DNA of 64,000 nucleotides from positions 22,001 through 86,000 of the forward strand of contig QCGL01000006.1 of the NCBI GenBank assembly GCA_003279935.1, read 5' to 3'. The position numbers and the translations under genes were made by a program. This document shows, one piece after another, positions 38,060-45,880 of this stretch. How positions within the stretch are numbered: the stretch's first letter is position 1; each line of letters starts with the position of its first letter. This DNA comes from Prochlorococcus sp. AG-388-A04. GTDB taxonomy: Bacteria > Cyanobacteriota > Cyanobacteriia > PCC-6307 > Cyanobiaceae. The notes beneath the pieces were generated by a model. It was not told the origin of the DNA, ran no database searches, and saw nothing but the letters and a program-made list of their open reading frames with translations.

Positions 38060-39772
38060 TTAATATAAAACTACCAAACCATTAAAGTTATTTTCAAGAA
38101 ATTCAAGACGTTTTTTCAGAATAGAAACATCAGAATAATTTATACAACCTAATTTTAAAATTAAATAATTAGAGTAATCTTTAGTTTCATCTTCATTAGA
38201 AGAAAATTTAATGTCTTTTGTAAATTTTTCTTTGATTAAAGACTCTTTAAGGTTGGCTAATTCTTTTTCTTCGATATTTCCAATAGGCATAAAATTAACT
38301 ACACTATTTGATTTTTTATTCAGTAAATCTTTAATAAATAATAAATTCTGAGTCTCAAGATCTATCTTAGATAAATTAATTTGTGATATTAATTTTATTG
38401 GAATTAATCTCTTTATTTCTGCAAAATCATATATTATGCCTGATTTTTTTTCCTTAAGCATAGTAATTACAATACCCAAAATAAATCCCATTATTCCACT
38501 CAATAAAGCTATTCTTTTTCTGTTAGGTGAAACTCGTTTTTCTAATAATGTAGGCTTAGTAATTAATTCCCAAGGATCTTCTTGACTTGCTAAATCTAAG
38601 TTGGATAAAATAAATTTATCCTCAAGTTGGATCAAGGTTTGTTCGTTTCTTTGCGCTTCTCTAATAAGCTCCTTATATTTTAATAAGACGCCTTTAGGTC
38701 TCATTGCAGCTTTCATAGTAGCTTCAGCATCTAATTTTTGGACCTCTAAATATTTAATAGTTCTATTCTTTAGCAAATCTATTGCTAAGTTTCTTTTTTT
38801 AATTAAATTTACAATCACAATATCTTTATCGGTATATTTTAATCTTTCTTCTAAAAGAGCTGCTTCGATATCGCTTAAAGCTTTGGGTAAGCCTTCATCA
38901 ACTAAAGTAGGAATTGTTGAACTAATATAATGAAGCTCTTCAGAATCATTTAATTCTTTAATCTTCATGAGCTGCAAATTAATTTTTCTAATTTGATTAG
39001 CTGCTTTTACACGAGCATTTTCTATCCCAATATTTGGTGCTTGAAGAGGATTATTACGAATAAATTGATCAGGATTTTTGTTTATATTATTTTGAGTTTC
39101 TTTTTCTAAATCGTAGAAAACGAGATCTTGATCGATAGCATATTCTTGAGCAGCCCTTAAGGAGTTAGCACTATTCTTTTTAAAAAGTGAAATTTGCTCC
39201 TTTAAAGAATTATTTGTTAATTCCTGACTTCTTCTTTTATTTTTCCCTGAATATTGTTGATATGAAATACTCATTTTATTTAAAACAGGAATTATTGTAT
39301 TTTTATTTGTATTTTTATAAGAAATATTTAAGATTGAAGTATTTTGTTCTAATTGAATATTAAGGTTGCTTTTTTTCCAAGATGAAAACCGCAAATTCTT
39401 TGAAAGAGATTGATCTTTTTGTAATTTTGCGAACTCAAAGACAGGCATCAAAACTGAAGGACTTTTTAAAATACCTACTTCAGTCTTTAATTCATTCCCT
39501 TTGCTTTGAGTTATTCCTGCAAGATTTGCTAATGGAGAATCAATTCCAAGTGTATTAGAATTGTCTGTTAAAACTATTTGAAATTGACCTTCCCAAACTT
39601 CTTTAAGCGTAAATGAATATAAAATTCCAAAAATAAAAGTTATAAAAGAGATTAAACCAATAAATGATTTATTTCTTAAAAGAAAATTTAATATTAATCT
39701 GAAATCTATTTCATCGTTAATCTCCTCTTTTATTTGAGAATCTGCAATATTTTGGGTTGAATTTTCAATCAT
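38060..39772 (-). CDS. Wzz/GumC-like polysaccharide chain-length protein
   Basis: A 570-residue inner-membrane protein of the polysaccharide co-polymerase type. It has a first membrane helix near residues 38-58 (FIGLISFITFIFGILYSF), a long periplasmic part rich in helices and coiled coil, and a second helix near 415-435 (IALLSGIMGFILGIVITML). The ~130-residue cytoplasmic tail lacks a Walker A or tyrosine cluster, so it is not a full Wzc kinase. It lies 78 bases downstream of the wza-like gene, same strand, and probably controls the length of the exported glycan. No polymerase or flippase is adjacent. Confidence 0.8.
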   Translation of the reverse strand: MIENSTQNIADSQIKEEINDEIDFRLILNFLLRNKSFIGLISFITFIFGILYSFTLKEVWEGQFQIVLTDNSNTLGIDSPLANLAGITQSKGNELKTEVGILKSPSVLMPVFEFAKLQKDQSLSKNLRFSSWKKSNLNIQLEQNTSILNISYKNTNKNTIIPVLNKMSISYQQYSGKNKRRSQELTNNSLKEQISLFKKNSANSLRAAQEYAIDQDLVFYDLEKETQNNINKNPDQFIRNNPLQAPNIGIENARVKAANQIRKINLQLMKIKELNDSEELHYISSTIPTLVDEGLPKALSDIEAALLEERLKYTDKDIVIVNLIKKRNLAIDLLKNRTIKYLEVQKLDAEATMKAAMRPKGVLLKYKELIREAQRNEQTLIQLEDKFILSNLDLASQEDPWELITKPTLLEKRVSPNRKRIALLSGIMGFILGIVITMLKEKKSGIIYDFAEIKRLIPIKLISQINLSKIDLETQNLLFIKDLLNKKSNSVVNFMPIGNIEEKELANLKESLIKEKFTKDIKFSSNEDETKDYSNYLILKLGCINYSDVSILKKRLEFLENNFNGLVVLY

Positions 39773-39850
39773 TTTATTTAATTTTATGATGGTTTAGATA
39801 GTCCATATATAGAAAAATTTCGGAGGATAATTAGGCAAGAGAAGTAGTAA

Positions 39851-41578
39851 TTAATCATTAAAACCTTCAATTAATTCTTTGGTTGAATAAATCCCAACAA
39901 ATGGGGCTGTAAATTCACCAATAATTCCTGTACTTTTTCCTAAAAAACTATTTTTTACAGATATTAAATCTCCTTCTCTTACAAAAGGATTCCTTTTTGA
40001 ACCTTTTTTTGCTCTAGCAGAATAAGAAATATTTTTCTTTATAATTGTCCCATCTGCTTCATATCTAATTAAAACTATCTTTCCTGATAAAGGTCTTATT
40101 GGCCCACTCAAATCAATCGCATCTGATAATGTAGCTTCTAAAGGTAATATTAAATTTCCAGGATTTTCAACTCGACCAAAAATATTTACTGTTATGAATT
40201 TTGGAGAAAGACCAGTTAAAATAGATTTTGGAATTTGTTTTGCATAAGACTTACTTAATTCTGGAAAAAATATTCTATCTCCATCAAATAATCTTATATC
40301 GTTGGTAGGATCACTATTATTTATAAATGAAGTAAAGTCGACTACTGCTCTTTGCTTTCCACCTCCTTTACCAATAGGTATATCTCTTATGATTTCGATG
40401 CGAGATAAATCAGTTTTAGAAGTTATTCCTCCAGCTTTTCTAATTGCATTTGAGATAGTAGTAAAATTTTGGGATGGTCTTTTTATTTGAAAATCTTGCC
40501 TACTAATATTGTTCTGAGCATTTTGATTTAAAGATGTATTTGATTCTCTTATATTCAATTGCCCTTTAGTCATATTATCGCCATCAATTTCTTTTGAAAT
40601 AGAGTTTGCAGCATCATTTTCCATTTCTCCTTTTTGAGAAGTATCATCATTTAAATTTTTTATTGAAAGAAACTCTCCAGAACTATAACCTGAGAATTTA
40701 TAGACTCCAGGATTTCTTATTTCGCCAGATATTAAGATTCTTTGGGGTTTAAAGTTAGCTATTCTAACTTCTACTTCTGAAGAAATATATTCCGAATTTA
40801 AATATTTTTTACTTAATAAATTAGATATTTCATTTGTAGTTAACCCCCTAACGTAAGTTTCTTTAAGGAGTGGGAGCATGAGCTCTCCTTCGTTATTAAT
40901 GGAATATATTCCAGAACCCATAAATCTAAAGCTTGAAATTCGGATTTCAATTTCAGGATCAATAAGGAATTCTTTATATTTTTCTTTTAACAATTTTTTT
41001 AATTGATATATATTGAGACCCTTTACATAAGTTGCTTTCAAACGAGAAAGATATATTTCTCCTTCCTGATCAATTTTCTGGTTAACGTTTAGCTCCGGAG
41101 TTTTTGAAAATTTAATCGCTAAAGTATCTCCCTCATCTAATTTGTAATTTCTTAAGTCATTTCTAGGGTTCAAATAGGATATATTTTCTGGATCATATTC
41201 CCATTCAATTAATCCCAAACCTCTTGGTTTATTTTTAAATTCAATTAATAGAGAATCTCCAGTATCAACAATGTAGTCCTCCAATTCATTTTTTGGATTT
41301 GAATAATCAATATCAATCTCAGTTCTATTTTTTGCATTTTCAAGAGTTAGTTCAATAATTTCTGAATCAAGATTGAGGTCTTCTAATTTACTTCTTGAAT
41401 CTGAATAATCTACTGCAAGCTCTGCATTACTCTTCAAAGTTGTATTATCACTGTCTGCCTTGGCGAGGTCAAATATAAAAACAGATATTAAAAAATTAAC
41501 AATAAAAAGCAATTTAAAATTACTTTTAAATGAAAGTAATCCAAAAAATTTTTCAGGAATATTTTCTTGAACTCTCAA
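39851..41578 (-). CDS. Wza-like polysaccharide export protein with SLBB modules
   Basis: A 575-residue secreted protein of the outer-membrane polysaccharide exporter family. A signal peptide (hydrophobic 22-38, likely cut after AKA near residue 41) leads to three degenerate repeats of the type DYSxxxxxLEDxxxDxGDxLxIEF at about 56-80, 90-115 and 133-157. Two poly-export/SLBB-like modules follow (about 148-218 and 222-277, each with a TYVKGL or TYVRGL turn), then LISGEIRNPGVYKF and a late VNIFGRVENPGNLILP. The order matches Wza/BexD-like proteins, though no lipobox cysteine is seen. Clustered CTAG motifs lie just upstream. Confidence 0.82.
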   Translation of the reverse strand: MRVQENIPEKFFGLLSFKSNFKLLFIVNFLISVFIFDLAKADSDNTTLKSNAELAVDYSDSRSKLEDLNLDSEIIELTLENAKNRTEIDIDYSNPKNELEDYIVDTGDSLLIEFKNKPRGLGLIEWEYDPENISYLNPRNDLRNYKLDEGDTLAIKFSKTPELNVNQKIDQEGEIYLSRLKATYVKGLNIYQLKKLLKEKYKEFLIDPEIEIRISSFRFMGSGIYSINNEGELMLPLLKETYVRGLTTNEISNLLSKKYLNSEYISSEVEVRIANFKPQRILISGEIRNPGVYKFSGYSSGEFLSIKNLNDDTSQKGEMENDAANSISKEIDGDNMTKGQLNIRESNTSLNQNAQNNISRQDFQIKRPSQNFTTISNAIRKAGGITSKTDLSRIEIIRDIPIGKGGGKQRAVVDFTSFINNSDPTNDIRLFDGDRIFFPELSKSYAKQIPKSILTGLSPKFITVNIFGRVENPGNLILPLEATLSDAIDLSGPIRPLSGKIVLIRYEADGTIIKKNISYSARAKKGSKRNPFVREGDLISVKNSFLGKSTGIIGEFTAPFVGIYSTKELIEGFND

Positions 41579-41590
41579 AAATCATAAATC

Positions 41591-41635
41591 AACTAGATTC
41601 TAGTATACTAGCTTTTAGGTCTATAGTTATCTAGC
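41591..41635. promoter_or_regulatory. Clustered CTAG motifs upstream of the wza-like gene
   Basis: CTAG occurs at 41593, 41600, 41608 and 41631, the first three at 7- and 8-base spacing, starting 15 bases upstream of the wza-like start codon. A matching pair at 8-base spacing occurs between the two small ribbon-helix-helix-like genes. Spacing near 8 bases is what MetJ/Arc-type dimers bind, but this is inference. Confidence 0.4.
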
Positions 41636-41706
41636 TAAAATATTTTATTCTTTTCTTGAAGCTGATCAAAGAACACTTTGAATAAGGTTAATCTTTTTTA
41701 TTCCCA

Positions 41707-42108
41707 TTACAAGTGTAAGTCCCATAGTGAAGGGTCTGAATCTCCAGATGATCTATGCATCCATAAGAATTTCCATTGATGATCAATTTTTTTTATTATC
41801 GAGGTAACAGTAGCTAAATCACTATTTTGAATGTCTTTGTATACGAAGCTAGATCTCAAGGTGAAAACACACATAGCAACATCTTTTAAAAGAAATTCTA
41901 ATTTATGAATTTTTTGAACATCCGTATATCCATCGAAAGATAAGTCACCAGAAGTTCTCATTTCGATTAAACCTGAAGCATCTATTGGATTACCACTTGG
42001 GCGAATAAATAAAAAATCTTTCGTTGCATGATTAAGCAAAAACTCACCATAATCATTCGCTGTAAAGTTATCTAATAATTGAATAATTGTTTCTTCGTCA
42101 CTTACCAT
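41707..42108 (-). CDS. NTF2/SnoaL-like protein
   Basis: A 133-residue protein with the look of the NTF2-like (DUF4440/SnoaL) cone fold: an N-terminal helix (EETIIQLLDNFTANDYGEFL), a FLFIRPSGNPIDASGLIEM stretch and a C-terminal strand pair ending in WKFLWMHRSSGD. No catalytic residues can be named. Its start overlaps the end of a 44-residue ribbon-helix-helix-like gene by 11 bases. It lies in the same block as the wza/wzz-like genes, 128 bases away. Confidence 0.7.
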   Translation of the reverse strand: MVSDEETIIQLLDNFTANDYGEFLLNHATKDFLFIRPSGNPIDASGLIEMRTSGDLSFDGYTDVQKIHKLEFLLKDVAMCVFTLRSSFVYKDIQNSDLATVTSIIKKIDHQWKFLWMHRSSGDSDPSLWDLHL

Positions 42109-42232
42109 TATTAAATTCTTCTAGGACTTTTATAATATATTCTTCAATAGACATACTTTCTCTGGCAGCATAATTTTTTAAGTTTTTTAAAACTTCTTCT
42201 TCCAAGATTATGCTCAGCACTTTTTTATTCAT
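42098..42232 (-). CDS. Tiny ribbon-helix-helix-like protein (44 residues)
   Basis: The frame from ATG (42230-42232) to TGA (42098-42100) reads MNKKVLSIILEEEVLKNLKN and ends in EEFNNGK. The pattern is a short strand, then a helix (EVLKNLKNYAARESM), a turn and a second helix (SIEEYIIKVLEEF). This is the size and shape of an Arc/CopG ribbon-helix-helix protein. It overlaps the NTF2-like start by 11 bases, as translationally coupled genes do. With 44 codons it is easily missed by gene callers. DNA binding is inferred. Confidence 0.62.
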   Translation of the reverse strand: MNKKVLSIILEEEVLKNLKNYAARESMSIEEYIIKVLEEFNNGK

Positions 42233-42293
42233 TTAGATAAAAAGTTTCCAAGTAAAATAATTAAATCAAGATCATTTTCATCTTTAATAAACA

Positions 42294-42311
42294 TAACTAG
42301 AAAACTAGTTT
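42294..42311. promoter_or_regulatory. Tandem ACTAG element between the two small regulators
   Basis: CTAG at 42297-42300 and 42305-42308, eight bases apart, the second centred in the perfect palindrome AAACTAGTTT (42302-42311). It lies between divergently oriented small ribbon-helix-helix-like genes, 62 bases upstream of one and about 100 upstream of the other. Candidate operator only. Confidence 0.4.
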
Positions 42312-42409
42312 AGAGAAGTACATAATATACAAATTTCTAATATTGATAAAATTAACTAAAAAAATTACAAAAAATTGTATGAGTGTATTTTCATAACTAA
42401 AATGAAGTA

Positions 42410-42625
42410 ATGAGAAAAAGAACGCAATTAAATATAGAAATTGACGAGGATTTACTTAAAAATCTTAAATTTATGGCCCTTTCGAAAAATATTAAATTAA
42501 ATGCTTTGGTCAAGGAAATATTATCTGAAAAAATAGAATCAAATTTTAAAGGTGAAATTGATAAAAGTGTTTCAGATGAATTAGATGAAATAAAAAAGAG
42601 AATATCTAAATTAGAGAAATCATAA
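42410..42625 (+). CDS. Ribbon-helix-helix (CopG-like) protein, 71 residues
   Basis: The start RKRTQLNIEIDEDLLKNLKF gives a strand then helix, followed by a turn (ALSKNIKLNALVKEILSEKI) with a second helix; the rest (DELDEIKKRISKLEKS) is a short coiled coil. This is the usual layout of a CopG/Arc DNA-binding protein with a dimer tail. It is divergent from the 44-residue protein. It could act alone or as the antitoxin-like half of a lost pair, but no toxin gene is beside it. Confidence 0.68.
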   Translation: MRKRTQLNIEIDEDLLKNLKFMALSKNIKLNALVKEILSEKIESNFKGEIDKSVSDELDEIKKRISKLEKS

Positions 42626-42816
42626 AAAAATTAGTTTTTTGATTTCTTTCCTATCTTTTAATTAAGGGGTTAAATTGCAGTAAAAAGATAAGGGGGTTGG
42701 GTTTAGGGTAGGAAAATCTCCTTTCTTATTTTTTATACTTTCATATAGTTTCATATGCTTCCATTCAGGTTTACTCTAATGAACTCTCTCTCCGTAATTA
42801 TTTATAAGAATTATTT

Positions 42817-43620
42817 TTATTCTTGGAATTTTTTAAAAAAATCAATATCTATATTTTTTAGATCTTTTACTGTATTTAGAATTAAATCAGCTCCTGCCTC
42901 TTTGAGTTTTGATTCATATGAAATACGTTCTTTAATCCTAGATTTTAAATGGAGATGGGGAGGAGCTACTCCAATGCTTATAAATTTTTGATTTGGAATT
43001 CTTTTTTTTGCATTAGAAACAGTATTGATATCAGCAATTGTGTCACCGACATATGCAATAGGTACATTTTTATCACCTAAACTACTTTCGGAAAGCTTGC
43101 TTGCTAAATAAAGAAAGCCTTGAGGATCTGGCTTATCAGGAGCATCACCCATTGCTATTAAAGGAGGAGATTCTAATTTTAATCTCTGTTCTAAAACAAA
43201 TTTTGCAGATGCTGATTCTGCTCCACTAACAAATCCCCAACTAATCCTTTTTACACTTAATAATGTAAAAAATTCTTTTTCCACTAATAACTCCTCATTT
43301 CTAATAAAGCCAGACCAGTCATTACTATCTTTATTTGGATTCCCACCAAAGTAGAAGTCTTCAAAACATCTGATTATATCTTCTCTTTTGGGTGGTTTAA
43401 GTTTTAGATTGTTGCTTTTAATATGCCTCTTTATTAGTTCTAAACTTAAATCCCAATCGTTATTCCAGATACCTTCGTTTTTTGCATTATCTATATCTTT
43501 ATAACTAAGATCCCAGCCGCAAAATCGATAAACTGTTTTTTTTAGTGAAAGTCTATAACTGTTTTCTACGCTCCGTATAACACCATCTATATCAAATAAA
43601 ATTACACCAATATTATTCAA
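42817..43620 (-). CDS. HAD phosphatase (TIGR01548-like)
   Basis: HAD-superfamily hydrolase of 267 residues. Motif I is VILFDIDGVIRSVE (residues 6-19), motif II WGFVSGAE, motif III lysine in the MGDAPDKPDPQGFLY stretch and motif IV IAYVGDTIADINTV. The DIDGVIRSVENSYR start is typical of a cyanobacterial group sometimes linked in name to histidinol phosphatase; substrate unknown. It precedes the CbiG-CobJ gene on the same strand by order but follows it in transcription, with a 99-base gap. Confidence 0.8.
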   Translation of the reverse strand: MNNIGVILFDIDGVIRSVENSYRLSLKKTVYRFCGWDLSYKDIDNAKNEGIWNNDWDLSLELIKRHIKSNNLKLKPPKREDIIRCFEDFYFGGNPNKDSNDWSGFIRNEELLVEKEFFTLLSVKRISWGFVSGAESASAKFVLEQRLKLESPPLIAMGDAPDKPDPQGFLYLASKLSESSLGDKNVPIAYVGDTIADINTVSNAKKRIPNQKFISIGVAPPHLHLKSRIKERISYESKLKEAGADLILNTVKDLKNIDIDFFKKFQE

Positions 43621-43719
43621 AGAATTAATCTCAAAACTATTTATTAAACATTAATATTCTCTTGCAAAAAAAGCAAAAAAAAAATTTTTTCAATGATCAA
43701 TATAAGATGTAGTTTCACG

Positions 43720-45540
43720 TTACTGTTTTAAATATCCTCTTGGAGTTAAAAATATATCATCAACCAAAGTAGTTTTAGAATTACCAATAATTATTATTGA
43801 TAGCATATCTATATCTTGTAAAGGCATACTATCTAAACTAAAAAAGCTCTTGGATTGATTTTCCCTGCCTACTTGTCTTCCTACCAAGACTGGAGTATTT
43901 CCTGGTCTATATCCTAAGCATAATTCTATCGCTCTTTTTAATTGCCAATCTCTTTCAAGTGATTGTGGATTGAAAATAGCAATTACAAAGTCTCCTAATA
44001 AAGCACCTGCAATTCTTTTTTCTATAGTTTCCCAAGGGGTTAACTTATCACTCAAACTGATTGAACAGAAGTCATTCATTAATGGAGCGCCACCAATTGC
44101 TGCAGCTAACTGCATGCTACTTATTCCTGGATGTACTTCAAAATTAGGCCTAAAATCTTTATGAACTTTTTGAATTAATTCTAAAAGGAGGCCAGCCATC
44201 CCATAAAAACCTGCATCGCCAGAGGATATTAGTGCTACTTTTATTCCCTCTTCAGCAAGTTTTATAGCTTTCTCACATCTCTCTTTCTCTTCAGTAAGAT
44301 TGCTTTCAATCATTACTTGGTCTTTCCTTTTAAGAGGTTTAATTAGATCCAAATACATTTTGTATCCAATCCAAATAGAACATTTTGATAAAGCTTTTCT
44401 AGCATCATTTGTTAAATAGGAAATATCTCCTGGCCCACTACCAATAACATGAATCTCACCAGTTAATGGGGAATATTGATTTTTAGATTCAGAGACTGCA
44501 ATAGTTACTGCACCAAACGTACTTTTTGAAGAATCGATACTTTTAAAAATTTTCTTTTCTTTCAATAGTTTTGAACCTTTTCCTGCAGCCAGCATGCAAG
44601 CTGCCTCAGCAACTGAAGGTGTACCAATTTCATTGAGTACTACATTCGATGGGTTTGGGGTATTTATTGAAGAGAGCTCTTCAGATGTAAAAAATTTTAT
44701 AGGTAAATTTTTTTCTTTTGAGATCTCTAAAATTGCCTTCTCATCTTTTTTTAAATCAACAGTTGCAAAACCTGCGATTGATAATGAAGATAAATTATTA
44801 GTGACTAAAAAACTTTGTAAAGAGTCTTCAATTAATTCTTTGCTAGTATTTCGCTCACAACCTAAACCAATCCATAAAGTTGGCGGATGCCAAGTGTTTT
44901 TATGATTATCGAATATAGATATATGAAAAATTGATTTCTTTTGCTCATAATCTTTGTCTGATAATTGAGTAATAGTATTTCCTACTTCAGAAGTTTTCCA
45001 TAAATTGTTTCCTGATAATTGGCTACAAAAAATCTCTTTATTATTAGATTGCTTGATTACTAATTTTGACCAGTCCTTTATATCTCCAGATCTTTTCCAT
45101 CCCCATTGATTTCCAAATGAGTCAATATTTAAGTAATTCTGATCAATTGAATTATTAGTCTCGATTATTTCACCACCAAATAAATTACATATTTGAAATG
45201 CAATGTTTTGGATATTTGATTGATGAGCGCCAATAATTGGAACAATTTTTGATCCTTTCTTATCAATAACAACTACTCCAGGATCTTTATCTTTGGAGGA
45301 TAATAAAGGAGAAATAAGTCTAATTGATGCACCTACTGATCCGATAAAGATAATCAAATCCAATTTGTCCCATTTTTCTCGCAGAATTGATTTTGGCTTT
45401 ATGGATAAAATATTATGGTCTTCCTTTAAAGTTTTAAAAGATGAACTCGCGACATAAATCTCATTTATAAATTCTGTTTTTTTTAGTCTCTTTAAAATCT
45501 CTTGTGAAGTATCTGAAAAACCTATTGCAATTCCTTCCAA
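43720..45540 (-). CDS. cobJ: CbiG-CobJ fusion: cobalt-precorrin 5A hydrolase and precorrin-3B C17-methyltransferase
   Basis: Two-domain enzyme of corrin ring synthesis. Residues 1 to about 350 are CbiG-like (VVIDKKGSKIVPIIGAH, LWIGLGCERNTS, LPIKFFTSEELSS, PSVAEAACMLAAG), the deacylase that opens the ring lactone. From about 365 a SAM-dependent CobJ/CbiH methyltransferase follows: IHVIGSGPGDISYLTNDAR, ALISSGDAGFYGMAGLL, HPGISSMQLAAAIGGAPLMND and FNPQSLERDWQL. The fusion is usual in cyanobacteria. It explains ring contraction in the pseudocobalamin pathway of Prochlorococcus. Confidence 0.92.
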   Translation of the reverse strand: MEGIAIGFSDTSQEILKRLKKTEFINEIYVASSSFKTLKEDHNILSIKPKSILREKWDKLDLIIFIGSVGASIRLISPLLSSKDKDPGVVVIDKKGSKIVPIIGAHQSNIQNIAFQICNLFGGEIIETNNSIDQNYLNIDSFGNQWGWKRSGDIKDWSKLVIKQSNNKEIFCSQLSGNNLWKTSEVGNTITQLSDKDYEQKKSIFHISIFDNHKNTWHPPTLWIGLGCERNTSKELIEDSLQSFLVTNNLSSLSIAGFATVDLKKDEKAILEISKEKNLPIKFFTSEELSSINTPNPSNVVLNEIGTPSVAEAACMLAAGKGSKLLKEKKIFKSIDSSKSTFGAVTIAVSESKNQYSPLTGEIHVIGSGPGDISYLTNDARKALSKCSIWIGYKMYLDLIKPLKRKDQVMIESNLTEEKERCEKAIKLAEEGIKVALISSGDAGFYGMAGLLLELIQKVHKDFRPNFEVHPGISSMQLAAAIGGAPLMNDFCSISLSDKLTPWETIEKRIAGALLGDFVIAIFNPQSLERDWQLKRAIELCLGYRPGNTPVLVGRQVGRENQSKSFFSLDSMPLQDIDMLSIIIIGNSKTTLVDDIFLTPRGYLKQ

Positions 45541-45880
45541 TTTTAAAAAGTTCTTTATTATCTTCTAAAAATTATATCTTGTTGCTGTAATTAAAGAATA
45601 TGGAATGAAATATAAAAAGAAATTTAAGATTTATTCAAGATTAATGAGTAAATATACTTAGAACCTTGTTGCATAAAGGGATTTAATAGAAATATTGAAA
45701 AGTAACAATCAATGAAACATTTGTTACTTTCCTGCATGATCAAAGAATCTTTAGCCTATTATTTTTGGTAACGAAAATCTTAAGTTTTGATTCTCTCGTT
45801 CCTTACAAGCATACTATTAATAAGTAGGCTTATAGGTGTGATAAATCTACTTAAGGGTCTCAATTATTTAGAGGTGCTAG
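45541..45880. promoter_or_regulatory. psaA upstream region with a 10-bp stem-loop
   Basis: This 340-base gap between the divergent cobJ and psaA genes holds no convincing gene. AAAGTAACAA (45699-45708) is exactly complementary to TTGTTACTTT (45721-45730) with a 12-base loop, about 150 bases upstream of psaA. Nearer the start, AAGC-TACT arms with one mismatch flank ATTAATA around 45809-45833. A GAGGTG lies five bases before the psaA ATG as ribosome binding site. The promoter itself could not be fixed. Confidence 0.5.

Noticed and set aside
42319..42334. AGTACATAATATAC as a LexA box near the small regulators.
   Set aside because: The second half does not match GTWC at the required spacing.
42410..42625. 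A toxin-antitoxin pair with the CopG-like protein as antitoxin.
   Set aside because: No toxin-like gene is adjacent; the downstream gap of about 190 bases holds nothing and the next gene is an oppositely oriented HAD phosphatase.
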